Below, piece after piece: positions 7,462 to 15,927 of a stretch of 22,522 nucleotides of DNA. The notes under the pieces are model-generated. The model made no database searches. It was not told the DNA's origin and saw only the letters and a program-made list of their open reading frames with translations. The stretch lies in contig CAYOWK010000062.1 of NCBI GenBank assembly GCA_964407665.1, positions 1-22,522 of the forward strand, read 5' to 3'. The position numbers and the translations under genes were made by a program. The stretch is from CAYOWK01 sp964407665. GTDB taxonomy: Bacteria > Pseudomonadota > Alphaproteobacteria > Caulobacterales > Hyphomonadaceae. Positions within the stretch are counted from its first letter, which is position 1; the number at the start of each line of letters is the position of its first letter.

Positions 7462-9467
7462 GTGGGTTGCGCCGTGGCCGGGGCCGCAGCGGCCACTTCC
7501 CGCTTGGGCGAATAGGGTGCTCGTGCGCCGGGGTCAGCTTTCAGCGTCTGGAAAAGAAGGTCGCGAACCAGCGGCGCAGCCACGCTGGACCCAGATCCGC
7601 CGTGCTCCACGACGACCGCACAGGCATAGCGCGGCTTGTCATAGGGGGCGTAGGCCACGAACAGCGCGTGGTCCCGCATTCGCCACGGCAGCTTGTCGTT
7701 GGCGATGGCGGCGCCCTTGGAGTCGCGCTCGGACATCGCGATGACACGCACCTGCGCCGAACCGGACTTTCCCGCCATCCTGCAGTTCGTGAACGGCGCC
7801 GGCAGGGTGCTGTCAGGATCGATCGCGCCATAACGGAACGCGGTGCCGCCTGGTTCGGACGTCACGGCGTACATGCCGGCGCGAACCCGCTGCAGCGTAT
7901 CCTCAGATATCGCGCCCAGCTCCTGATAGGTCGGATCAGGGACCTCGACGCCGCTGACCACCAGCCTCGGGTGGGCGGCCTGACCGCCGCCGGCGATCCG
8001 CGCGACCATGACGGCAAGCTGGAACGGCGTCGTCGTGACGTAGCCCTGCCCGATCGCCGCGCTGATCGTGTCGCCGGCATACCATTGCGAACCGACCGCT
8101 TCGCGCTTCCAGGCGTCGTTCGGCATGATGCCGGCCTTGCCGCCCGTCAGGCCGAGTTCATAGCGGTGTCCGAGACCGAACTTCTTCGCCATCTCGGCGA
8201 TCTTCTCGATCCCCGTCATCTCGGCGATCTTGTAGAAGTAGCAGTCGCAGGAATTCTGCAGCGCCGTGTGCAGGTTGACCGAACCATGCCCTCGCGGCTT
8301 CCAGCAGTGGTAAAACCGGTTGTAGTACCAGGCGCGACCCGGACAGCTGACGCGGAATTCCGGCGTCACGGTTCCCGCTTCCAGCGCAGCTGCCGCAACG
8401 ATCATCTTGAACGTCGAGCCGGGCGGGTAAACGCCCTCGTAGCACTTGTGGTAGAGCGGGTTACGCTCGTTTTCGAGAAGACCCTTGTAAGACGCGGATG
8501 AAATACCGCTGACGAACTCGTTCGGATCCGGCGCCGGCGTGGACATCATCACCAGAACATCGCCGGACTGGATGTCCATGACCACGGCGCTGCCCGACTG
8601 ATCCTCCGTGCCGAAGCGCTGGATGGCGTAGTTCTGAAGCTCGGCGTCAATCGCCAGGACCAGATCCGTACCCGGCTTTGCTGCAATATCGTCGGTCGGC
8701 TTCATCCGGTCGATGACGCGGCCGGACGCGTTCACCAGAACAGGCTGCTTCCCGGGAACGCCCTTGAGCGAGTTCTCTGCGAACGCCTCGATGCCCTGCT
8801 TTCCGATCCTCATCTGCGGGTGGCGATAGAGGCGTCGCACCGCCCGCGCGCGGCTTTCGCCGGCCTGGGTCTCCCGCGTCTCGTTGGCAGCGGCGAGCTC
8901 CGCCTCGATCATGCGCTCGACCTCGCGATCGTTCGCCTTCTGAACATAGCCGATCGTGTGATAAAATGCGTTGTAGTATGGGTAGGACCGCAGCTCACCG
9001 ACCTCGGCGGTAACGCCCGCGAGTTCCGGCGCCATCACGTTGATGCGGGCGAAGTCTTCCCAGGTGAGATCGTCCGCCACCAGGATATCCAGAAAGCGCG
9101 CCTGCGATCTGGCTTCTTGAAGGATGCTCTTGCGGCGGCTCTCACTAAGTTCCAGCAAGCCGCCAAGACGGTCGACGACCGACTCGATCTCGGCAGCGGT
9201 CTTTCCCGCCTGCTCGGGCCGGAGCGTGACGTAAAAGTTGCGCTTGTTGGTTGCGAGTTGGCGCCCCTCGCGGTCGAAGATCGTTCCGCGCACAGGCGGA
9301 GCCGGATCAAGCCGGATGCGGTTGTCGCGCGCCTTGGTCTCGTACTCGCCTGCGCGCAGGATCTGCAGCTCGGCAAGGCGCAGCGTCAGTCCCCCGAACA
9401 GCAGACCTGTTCCCGCGAGAAAGATCCCGCGCCGGGTTCTCAGCGTGCCTCTCCAGTCGCGGTTCAA
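7458..9467 (-). CDS. mrdA: Penicillin-binding protein 2 (elongasome transpeptidase)
   Basis: 669 residues. An N-terminal cytoplasmic stretch and one membrane anchor (about 14-34) are followed by the PBP dimerisation/pedestal domain and the transpeptidase domain. Catalytic motifs are present: Ser351 in STFK (351-354), S-C-D in place of SxN as is usual for PBP2, and Lys567 in the KSG triad (KSGSAQ). Cys375, Cys388, His394 and Cys407 have spacing 13-6-13, close to the zinc site of E. coli PBP2 (Asp350, Asp365, His371, Cys384; spacing 15-6-13), so a CCHC zinc site is plausible. The protein ends in an Ala/Pro-rich tail. It crosslinks peptidoglycan made by RodA and is activated by MreC. It overlaps mreD and rodA by 4 nt each. 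Confidence 0.97.
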   Translation of the reverse strand: MNRDWRGTLRTRRGIFLAGTGLLFGGLTLRLAELQILRAGEYETKARDNRIRLDPAPPVRGTIFDREGRQLATNKRNFYVTLRPEQAGKTAAEIESVVDRLGGLLELSESRRKSILQEARSQARFLDILVADDLTWEDFARINVMAPELAGVTAEVGELRSYPYYNAFYHTIGYVQKANDREVERMIEAELAAANETRETQAGESRARAVRRLYRHPQMRIGKQGIEAFAENSLKGVPGKQPVLVNASGRVIDRMKPTDDIAAKPGTDLVLAIDAELQNYAIQRFGTEDQSGSAVVMDIQSGDVLVMMSTPAPDPNEFVSGISSASYKGLLENERNPLYHKCYEGVYPPGSTFKMIVAAAALEAGTVTPEFRVSCPGRAWYYNRFYHCWKPRGHGSVNLHTALQNSCDCYFYKIAEMTGIEKIAEMAKKFGLGHRYELGLTGGKAGIMPNDAWKREAVGSQWYAGDTISAAIGQGYVTTTPFQLAVMVARIAGGGQAAHPRLVVSGVEVPDPTYQELGAISEDTLQRVRAGMYAVTSEPGGTAFRYGAIDPDSTLPAPFTNCRMAGKSGSAQVRVIAMSERDSKGAAIANDKLPWRMRDHALFVAYAPYDKPRYACAVVVEHGGSGSSVAAPLVRDLLFQTLKADPGARAPYSPKREVAAAAPATAQPT

Positions 9468-9955
9468 CGCCGTCCCTCCCGCCGGATGGAGCCTGGAACA
9501 AGTACAAAGCGGACGGCGGGATACAGCAGGGCCGTCACCAGAAAATCGTAGAGGAAAGCGCTGCGCGAGAAGCCGCTGTGTCCCGACACGCCGCCAGCGA
9601 CACCGAGCGCAAGCGCCGCCACGACCATGCCCCCCGCCACCGCGATGACTTCAGCAACCCAGACCGGCATTGGCGGAGAGCGGCTCCAGCCTGCCAGCGC
9701 AACGCCATAGGCGCAGATGAGAGCCAGCGGCCAGGCGCCCACAGGCGCCTCGGTCATCAGATCCATCGCGACGCCGACCACGATCAGCCAGGAGCCGATC
9801 CATACGGACAACCCAACGGATGCGAACCCGGCCGCCATCCACAGACCGGCAACCGGCCAGAGGTCCAGCGGCATGCCGGTTCCCATGCCGATACCCGTTA
9901 GGGCGATGCAGAGCGCTGCGATCATGACGACCCAGATGCGCCAGGGAAGGCTCAT
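9464..9955 (-). CDS. mreD: Rod shape-determining protein MreD
   Basis: 163 residues, within the normal MreD range, with about five membrane helices and little soluble sequence. The family is fast-evolving, so the call rests on hydrophobic profile, length and exact position between mreC and the PBP2 gene. MSLPWRIWVVMIAALCIALT is a convincing first helix. A longer in-frame reading from 10174 would add an Arg/Cys-rich segment that simply reads the end of mreC in another frame and is rejected. The ATG overlaps the mreC stop by 4 nt (ATGA) and the mreD stop overlaps the PBP2 start by 4 nt. MreD is an inner-membrane part of the Rod complex. Confidence 0.92.
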   Translation of the reverse strand: MSLPWRIWVVMIAALCIALTGIGMGTGMPLDLWPVAGLWMAAGFASVGLSVWIGSWLIVVGVAMDLMTEAPVGAWPLALICAYGVALAGWSRSPPMPVWVAEVIAVAGGMVVAALALGVAGGVSGHSGFSRSAFLYDFLVTALLYPAVRFVLVPGSIRREGRR

Positions 9956-10914
9956 TGGCCCCCTCCAGCCGGGGACGCGCCGGATGTCGCAGCTGCAGCC
10001 GCCTGTCCGGTTCTTGCGGCTCCCGCAGGCGGCGGGACAGCCGGCGACGCTCCGGCCGGCGGCGTCACCAATGCCGGCTCGACAGGCGCAGTCTCCGGCG
10101 GGGCGAAGTCCGGCGGCGGCGACAGGCGCACGAAATCGACTGGTCCATCGTCCATCGACAACCGGATACGCCACTCGCCGTCAGCGAAGTGGGCTGTGCC
10201 CACTCTAACGCCGAGGGGCAGCTGGCCGTCGTCGCCGGAGGTCACCCACAATTCGCCTTCGACAATGGCGTCAGGCGTTTCGGCTTCCGACAGCCGTGCG
10301 CCGCCGCCGCTGTCGCCAACCAGCAGGGCCCTGTCGCCCGACTTGGAGCCCATGACGGGGATGCGGCTGTTGAAGTCCGTGACCAGCAGTATACGGGAGG
10401 TGTGTTCTCCCACCCTTACAACGCGACCGACAAGGCCGTTATCGTTGATGGCCGCGAAGCCTTCGCGAATGCCTTCTGCCGCTCCGGCGTTTGCGATGCG
10501 TGTCGCAGCGAACGGGCCGCGCTCCTCGGCGACGACACGCGCCGTCACGGCGGGCGCCTGCGTCTCGCCAACCAGATTGAGCAGCGTCTCGTACCGCTCC
10601 ATGCGGATCGCCATGGTCTCCGCCAGATCCTTCCAGCGGCGAAGTTCTGCGACTTCGCTCTCAAGGGCGGCGATGCGGGCGGCGGCCTGGCTGTCCTTGC
10701 CAACCTTGACCTGCTGGCCGGCCGAGCTGGCCGTAAGCTTGGCGAGCGCAACGGCGGCGCCGTCCATCGAGCGGCGCGAAACGTCGATGCCTTCCCGGAC
10801 GGTGGACGAAGTCTGGATAGCCAAGACGCCGAGCATGGCTGCGCCGAGGCCCACGACAACAGCTCTTGCGCCGTTGCGTTCCTCTCCTGATCGCCGTCGA
10901 CCATACAAGGCCAT
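9952..10914 (-). CDS. mreC: Rod shape-determining protein MreC
   Basis: 320 residues. A basic N-terminus (GRRRSGEERNGAR) and one membrane anchor (about 18-36) are followed by a coiled-coil segment (about 70-105, including AARIAALESEVAELRRW) that drives dimerisation. The periplasmic double beta-barrel covers about 110-265, with GRVVRVGEHTSRILLVTD typical of the family. The last ~55 residues are a Pro/Ala-rich, disordered-looking tail. MreC bridges MreB/MreD and PBP2 and switches PBP2 on. GAGGAG lies 8 nt upstream of the ATG. The 63-nt gap to mreB is the only real gap inside the operon, so mreB and the downstream genes may be expressed at different levels. Confidence 0.96.
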   Translation of the reverse strand: MALYGRRRSGEERNGARAVVVGLGAAMLGVLAIQTSSTVREGIDVSRRSMDGAAVALAKLTASSAGQQVKVGKDSQAAARIAALESEVAELRRWKDLAETMAIRMERYETLLNLVGETQAPAVTARVVAEERGPFAATRIANAGAAEGIREGFAAINDNGLVGRVVRVGEHTSRILLVTDFNSRIPVMGSKSGDRALLVGDSGGGARLSEAETPDAIVEGELWVTSGDDGQLPLGVRVGTAHFADGEWRIRLSMDDGPVDFVRLSPPPDFAPPETAPVEPALVTPPAGASPAVPPPAGAARTGQAAAAATSGASPAGGGQ

Positions 10915-10977
10915 AGATCAGCTCCTCGGCGGGTCCGCGAGACTACCGGAGCCCGCGCACCGCGTCACCGGGCATCC

Positions 10978-12018
10978 CTAGACGTCGGGAGCCAGGAACG
11001 ACCGCATCTTGTCCAGGTTCTCCAGAACCTTGCCGGAACCCAGCACAACGCATTTCAGCGGGTCTTCCGCAACTGTCACTGGCAGTCCCGTGCGTTCCCG
11101 CAGCACAACATCGAGGTTGCGCAGCAAGGCCCCGCCACCCGTAAGGACAATTCCGCGGTCCACGATGTCAGCGGCCAGTTCTGGCGGCATCGCCTCAAGC
11201 GCGGTCCTGACGGAATCGACAATGGACTGCACGGGATCAGCCAGCGCCTTGGCGACCATGGCTTCCGTGATCTCGGTTTCCTTCGGAACGCCGTTCATCA
11301 GGTCGCGGCCGCGAATGTCGAGCGACATGCCCTTGCCGTTTTCCGGAGGTTTGGCGGTGCCGATCTCCTTCTTGATCCGCTCAGCCGAGGCTTCGCCGAT
11401 CAGGAGGTTTTCCTCGCGGCGGAGGAAGTTCACGATGGCTTCGTCCATCTTGTCGCCGCCAACGCGCACCGATCGCGAATAGACAAGACCGCCCAGCGAA
11501 AGGACGGCGACCTCGGTCGTACCGCCGCCGATATCGACGACCATCGAGCCGGCGGGTTCGTCGATCGGGAGACCGGCGCCGATCGCGGCAGCCATGGGCT
11601 CATAGATCAGGTGAACATCGCGAGCGCCCGCCATCTGAGCCGATTGCTTGATCGCGCGGCGCTCGACGGGCGTGGCGCCAGCCGGAACGCAAATAATGAT
11701 AACGGGAGCAATGAAGGAGCGGCGGACCTGCACCTTCTGGATGAAGCGCTTGATCATCTCCTCGGCGACTTCGAAGTCGGCGATGACCCCGTCCCGCATC
11801 GGACGGATAGCCTCCATATAGATAGGCGTCTTGCCAAGCATGTTCTTGGCTTCTGTGCCGACCGCGTGAACGACCTTGCGGCCATTCTGGTTCACGTACG
11901 CGACAACCGACGGTTCATCGAGCTGAATACCGTGGCCTTTGACATAGACCAGAGTGTTCGCTGTACCCAGATCGATCGCCATGTCGGTCGACATGAGACT
12001 GAAGAGTTTGCCGAGCAT
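10978..12018 (-). CDS. mreB: Rod shape-determining protein MreB (bacterial actin)
   Basis: 346 residues, the standard MreB length. Actin-fold signatures are clear: the phosphate-1 loop MAIDLGTANTLVY near residue 15, phosphate-2 MVVDIGGGTTEVAVLSLGG in the middle, and the adenosine motif GIVLTGGGALLRNLD near the C-terminus. The N-terminal MLGKLFSLMS resembles the short amphipathic membrane-binding helix of Gram-negative MreB. MreB forms ATP-bound filaments on the inner membrane that guide the elongasome. GGAG lies 9 nt upstream of the ATG. It is the first gene of the cluster and divergent from the MFS gene, so the operon promoter should lie in 12019-12308. Confidence 0.99.
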   Translation of the reverse strand: MLGKLFSLMSTDMAIDLGTANTLVYVKGHGIQLDEPSVVAYVNQNGRKVVHAVGTEAKNMLGKTPIYMEAIRPMRDGVIADFEVAEEMIKRFIQKVQVRRSFIAPVIIICVPAGATPVERRAIKQSAQMAGARDVHLIYEPMAAAIGAGLPIDEPAGSMVVDIGGGTTEVAVLSLGGLVYSRSVRVGGDKMDEAIVNFLRREENLLIGEASAERIKKEIGTAKPPENGKGMSLDIRGRDLMNGVPKETEITEAMVAKALADPVQSIVDSVRTALEAMPPELAADIVDRGIVLTGGGALLRNLDVVLRERTGLPVTVAEDPLKCVVLGSGKVLENLDKMRSFLAPDV

Positions 12019-12308
12019 AGTCGAGGGCTCCAGGCGCGCGAATCAGCCAGACGCGCGTTGCCATACCCCCCGTAGCGTGTGTGGCGTTTCGGAAATGTTA
12101 ATGCAAGACCGCACTGCCAATTAACCAGCCACAGACGGATCGCAGCGTTCCTGCTACGGCAACCCCAGCAATTGCAGGGCATTTTCTCGCCTGACAGGAG
12201 ATTTCAGACGGAACGCTTTAGCCCATGTCTCCCGCGCGTTTACCGGCTTGCGGGGGCGCCCCGGGACCTGCATGGAGAGGACGCGCTTTCCGAGCGGGTT
12301 TACACGAC
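12019..12308. other. Divergent intergenic region between mreB and the MFS gene
   Basis: These 290 nt must hold the promoter of the mre operon (minus) and probably that of the MFS gene (plus). The part near 12090-12125 is AT-richer and contains two TTAA tetramers about 19 nt apart. No promoter pair with acceptable boxes and spacing could be assigned on either strand, and no small gene with coding character was seen. Confidence 0.5.
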
Positions 12309-13637
12309 ATGACAGATACTTCCAGCGCGGCCAGTATCGGACGCTTCGCCGCCTTCCGATACCGCCCGTTCGTCCTGTTCTGGAACGCCCGGCTGCTGAC
12401 GACGTTCGGGGCTCAGATCCTGTCAGTCGCCGTCCTCTGGCACATCTACGAACTGACCCGTGACCCTCTCTATACGGGTCTAGTCGGGCTGGTTCAGTTC
12501 GTTCCCCTCTTCCTGCTTGTGCTGGTCACAGGTACGGCCGCCGACCGGTTCGGTCGCAGGCTCATAATGGGTCTGTCGATCATTCTCCTGGCTGCATGCG
12601 GAGCCGTCATGGCCCTGTTGAGCCTGGCGCACGCCATCACGCCGCACGTGATGCTGGCGGTGCTGGCTGTTTTCGGCGTCGGGCGTGCGTTCATGGGCCC
12701 GGCGTCTTCGTCTCTCGTCGTCAGCCTTGTGCCATCAGAACACTTCGCCAACGCGGTGACCTGGAACTCGTCCGCCTGGCAGGCCGCCACCATCATCGGG
12801 CCGGCGTTCGGCGGCGTGCTGCTGACATTCGGGGAGCCCCATTTCATCGACTGGCTGGCGAACGCCGGTCAACCGGGCGCCGCCGCTGTTCTCAGCGGAC
12901 GGGGGCCGGAGATCGCCTATTTTGCGGGCTTCATCTTCATGGCCATCGGCGCGGTCCTGATTTTCGCTGTCCCGAAGACGCCGCACTCGCCGCCGAGGGA
13001 GCGCCCAACCCTGCACAACATGCTCGAGGGCTTCCGCTACATCTGGCGGCAGAAAGTGGTTCTGGGCGCGGTCTCGCTCGACCTCTTCGCCGTCCTGATG
13101 GGAGGCGTGATCGCCCTTCTTCCCATCTACGCCACGGACATTCTGGATCTCGGAGGCTGGGGTCTTGGCCTCCTTCGTGCGGCGCCCGGCATCGGGGCCA
13201 TCGCCATGGCGGCTGTCATCGCGATTTTCCCGATCCGCGACCACGCCGGACTGATCATGTTCATCTGCGTTGGCCTGTTTGGCATTTTCACTGTCGTCTT
13301 CGGCCTGTCCGAGGTTGCCTGGCTCTCCATTGTGGCGCTCATCTGCCTGGGCGGAGCGGACATGGTCAGCGTCGTGGTACGCGAAACCCTGCTGCAACTC
13401 TGGACGCCCGACGAGGTCCGGGGCCGGGTCAACGCCGTGAACGGCGTCTTTGTGTCGGCGTCCAACGAGCTGGGCGAGTTCCGTGCGGGCAGCATGGCGC
13501 GGGTTATAGGCGGCGGGCCGGATGGCGTCGTGGCGGCGGCGGTCATTGGCGGCGTAGGCGCGATCCTGGTAGCCATCGCCTGGGCCGGCATGTTCCCGAC
13601 GCTCAGAAAGATCCGGAAGCTGGACAAGGCCGTCTGA
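12309..13637 (+). CDS. MFS transporter (EntS-like, MFS_3 type)
   Basis: 442 residues with about twelve membrane helices in two halves, joined by a cytoplasmic loop around the KTPHSPPRERPTLHNMLEGF segment. The motif A loop between helices 2 and 3 reads GTAADRFGRR, with the conserved Asp-Arg and Gly. The start FRYRPFVLFWNARLLTTFGAQI and the later FVSASNELGEFRAG match the branch related to the enterobactin exporter EntS (MFS_3). The role is probably drug or small-molecule efflux driven by protons; the substrate cannot be predicted, and no siderophore genes are nearby. The ATG at 12309 is chosen because it begins directly before the family N-terminus; the in-frame ATG at 12225 would add a Cys/Pro/Arg-rich segment that does not look like an MFS N-terminus. 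Its stop is 10 nt from the convergent PAN-protein gene. Confidence 0.93.
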   Translation: MTDTSSAASIGRFAAFRYRPFVLFWNARLLTTFGAQILSVAVLWHIYELTRDPLYTGLVGLVQFVPLFLLVLVTGTAADRFGRRLIMGLSIILLAACGAVMALLSLAHAITPHVMLAVLAVFGVGRAFMGPASSSLVVSLVPSEHFANAVTWNSSAWQAATIIGPAFGGVLLTFGEPHFIDWLANAGQPGAAAVLSGRGPEIAYFAGFIFMAIGAVLIFAVPKTPHSPPRERPTLHNMLEGFRYIWRQKVVLGAVSLDLFAVLMGGVIALLPIYATDILDLGGWGLGLLRAAPGIGAIAMAAVIAIFPIRDHAGLIMFICVGLFGIFTVVFGLSEVAWLSIVALICLGGADMVSVVVRETLLQLWTPDEVRGRVNAVNGVFVSASNELGEFRAGSMARVIGGGPDGVVAAAVIGGVGAILVAIAWAGMFPTLRKIRKLDKAV

Positions 13638-13647
13638 GCGTTTAGTC

Positions 13648-15363
13648 TCAGTACGGCTTCACGCCGAGGATTTCCGCTTCCCACGCCGTCATTGATGTTG
13701 TGCCGGTATAGTTGCCGCCGCTGTCGTAGGTGCGCACCGACAACAAGGCAGAATCCGACGACTGGGGCGCCGGCGTGTATCCGCCTGCATAAACCGGCGT
13801 GGCCGCCGCCTGTGCCTGCTCCACACGCGGCGTCTGCGCGGCGCAGGCCGCTGAGTCCTGCTTGCACAGCTTGTCGAGCGCGAACCGCGTCTTGAGGCCG
13901 TATTGCTGCACGAAGCGTTCAAGGTGACTGCCGCCCAGCGCCGCCGAAAGGTATTCAAGGCTGTTGAGGTCCGACGTGCTCATGTCTGGCTTGCCGAACA
14001 GCCGGTTCCAGCGCGTCGTCAGATCGCTGACGTAAAGATTGTGCCGCTGCTGGTTGTTCTGGATGCCTGCCCGCTTGAAGGCCACGGCATACTCCGCCCA
14101 TTTCTGATCCTGAACGCGCATGTCGTTCTGCGCACTGTAGTAGGCGATCCAGTCCTCCTCGCCGTAACTGGAGCCCTGACCCTGTGCGATCCGTTTCTTG
14201 ATGCGGTCGTAGCGAGCAAGCTGGAACGCCTCGCCGCCATGCAAAGGCCTGAAGTACACTGTGGCCTGGGGGGGCTTTCCCCTCTTTTCGACATAGGCGC
14301 GCAAGACCAGCTCGAACGCGGGGACGCTGGACTCAAGATCAAATCCGCAATCGAAAAAGCTGGCGACGCCCCGGTAGAAGCCGAAATACGGCGACGAAAT
14401 GAGGCACGGCTGCATGAGCCGGGCAATCTCGCGATCCGGGCCGTTCAGCTGCCAGTAGTGCGCCGCCCAGAGGGATCGCAAAGCCTCATTCACCGTGGCT
14501 GACCGTCCCGTATTGCGGTATTCGAACGGCGCATCCGGCGGCGGATATCCTTCCAGCGCCGCGATCATCGCCTTCATCGCCTCCGCGTCGCCGCTCTGCG
14601 CCAGCGCCTTGAGCCGCTCAAGACCCGCGAAGGTGGGCACGCGCTCATACGCCTTCACCACCGCCTTGAGTTCGTTCCTTTCAGCGCCCGACAGCTTGCG
14701 CGGCGACATCGCGGGGCGTTGCAGCTCGACCACTTCCTCGATGAAACGCTGGCTGCGCGCCTGCTTCGCGGCGATCTCGGCCCCGGTCGGCGCAGGGCCC
14801 GGCGCTCCGGCTCGCAGTCCAGTCCAGGCTCGCTCGGTCGGCATCAGCGCGCCGGGCCGGTTCTTGAGGTAGCAGTAGGATGGATGATCCTTCTGCGCGC
14901 CGTCCTGGAAGGTCCAGGACCGGCAGGGACCGTCTGCCTCGCAGCGAGCCTGACAGGCGGCGAAGTCGCCGCGTTTCGCGATCGAGACGTGATAGTCGTT
15001 GCCGGGACGTCCGTAGCCTTTGTCGGCCTTGCCGGGCGAACTCGTTTTCAGGGGCGAGATGGGGCTCTCGCGTAGTCCAGACACGGCATTGGGATCGGGC
15101 TTCTGCTCGTCCGCCAGATTCTTGATCCAGCAATAGGATGCTGAGCCGCCAGGCGGCGAGAACAGTGTCCACGCGCGGCACTCGGCGTCGCCTTCACAGG
15201 AAGCCTTGCAGGACTTCCAGTCCTCCCGCGCCGTGGAGAATGACCGGAAGTCGTTGCCGACAATATCGACGCCGGGCTTGGGCTGCCAGACCTGCGCACT
15301 GGCAAGACTGGCCCCGAAAACGAGCGCAAGCACCAGAAGCACAGCTGATCGCAGCGATGTCAT
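13648..15363 (-). CDS. Secreted protein with two PAN/Apple-like domains
   Basis: 571 residues. A Sec signal peptide (1-23, ending ASLASAQ) sends it to the periplasm or outside. Two tandem PAN/Apple-like domains follow, at about 25-100 and 115-190. Each starts with a G-NDF/NDY motif and carries CxxxC, the C-R-W/S-WT-F motif and a C-W/Y-IKN/LKN strand (CKASCEGDAECRAWTLF and CQARCEADGPCRSWTFQ). PAN domains bind proteins or carbohydrates. The remaining ~380 residues are a mostly helical region I do not recognise, with several Trp/Tyr-rich helices, and then a Gln/Ala/Pro linker and a short C-terminal block (LLSVRTYDSGGNYTGTTSMT). The start at 15363 is preferred over an in-frame ATG at 15402 because AGGGGG lies 7 nt upstream and the signal peptide begins there. 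Confidence 0.85.
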   Translation of the reverse strand: MTSLRSAVLLVLALVFGASLASAQVWQPKPGVDIVGNDFRSFSTAREDWKSCKASCEGDAECRAWTLFSPPGGSASYCWIKNLADEQKPDPNAVSGLRESPISPLKTSSPGKADKGYGRPGNDYHVSIAKRGDFAACQARCEADGPCRSWTFQDGAQKDHPSYCYLKNRPGALMPTERAWTGLRAGAPGPAPTGAEIAAKQARSQRFIEEVVELQRPAMSPRKLSGAERNELKAVVKAYERVPTFAGLERLKALAQSGDAEAMKAMIAALEGYPPPDAPFEYRNTGRSATVNEALRSLWAAHYWQLNGPDREIARLMQPCLISSPYFGFYRGVASFFDCGFDLESSVPAFELVLRAYVEKRGKPPQATVYFRPLHGGEAFQLARYDRIKKRIAQGQGSSYGEEDWIAYYSAQNDMRVQDQKWAEYAVAFKRAGIQNNQQRHNLYVSDLTTRWNRLFGKPDMSTSDLNSLEYLSAALGGSHLERFVQQYGLKTRFALDKLCKQDSAACAAQTPRVEQAQAAATPVYAGGYTPAPQSSDSALLSVRTYDSGGNYTGTTSMTAWEAEILGVKPY

Positions 15364-15496
15364 GGATTTGCCCCCTCTCAAGTCCTCAAAAATTAGAGCC
15401 ATCCGCTCCTATCCGCCATTGATTTATGGCGCCCTTCGCGCATCCGTGAAGTGCGGATAGAACGCTCCCCGGCGTCGAATCGCGGAGACCCCATAG

Positions 15497-15919
15497 ATGG
15501 CCTACTGGCTGATGAAATCGGAACCGGACGTGTTCGGCTGGGAGGACCAGCTGGCGGTTGGCCGCAAGGGCGAGCCGTGGACCGGCGTCCGCAACCATCA
15601 GGCCAAGCTGAACCTGATGAAGATGAAGCGCGGCGACCGCGCCTTCTTCTACCATTCCAACATCGGCAAGGAGATCGTCGGCATCGTCGAGATCGCCCGC
15701 GAAGCCTATCCCGACCCCTCTGCCGAAGAGGGAAAGCCCTGGGTCTGCGTCAACACCGTCGCCGTCGAACCGCTCAAGACGCCCGTGACCCTGGAGGCCG
15801 CCAAGGTCGAGCCCGAGCTGAAGGACATGGTGCTGGTCAACAACACGCGCCTGTCGGTGCAGCCGGTCACCGCTGCCGAGTGGGCGCACATCTGCCAGAT
15901 GGGCGGGCTGAAAGGGTAA
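15497..15919 (+). CDS. EVE domain-containing protein
   Basis: 140 residues forming a single EVE domain, related to the PUA fold and to human THYN1. The start MAYWLMKSEPDVFGWEDQ, the W-GVRNHQAKLNL block and MKRGDRAFFYHSNIGKEIVGI are diagnostic. EVE domains are thought to bind modified bases in DNA or RNA; the aromatic residues of the pocket are present (Trp4, Trp15, Tyr/Phe in FFYHS). GGAGA about 8 nt upstream supports the ATG. The downstream membrane-protein gene follows after 8 nt, so the two are probably co-transcribed. The cellular role of stand-alone bacterial EVE proteins is not settled. Confidence 0.94.
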   Translation: MAYWLMKSEPDVFGWEDQLAVGRKGEPWTGVRNHQAKLNLMKMKRGDRAFFYHSNIGKEIVGIVEIAREAYPDPSAEEGKPWVCVNTVAVEPLKTPVTLEAAKVEPELKDMVLVNNTRLSVQPVTAAEWAHICQMGGLKG

Positions 15920-15927
15920 GAGCCGAG

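Noticed and set aside
6649..7515. A 288-codon open frame on the plus strand across rodA
   Set aside because: Its His/Arg/Asp-rich composition is the mirror of rodA codons, and rodA is certain.
9956..10174. An N-terminal extension of MreD
   Set aside because: It reads the 3' end of mreC in another frame. The MreD membrane helix starts at 9955, where ATGA couples it to mreC.
12090..12125. A CtrA-type site (two TTAA tetramers) upstream of mreB
   Set aside because: The tetramers are about 19 nt apart, whereas the CtrA consensus needs TTAA-N7-TTAA.
13636..13654. A short CTGAG/CTCAG hairpin between the convergent MFS and PAN-protein genes as a terminator
   Set aside because: The stem has only 5 bp and no T-run follows on either strand.
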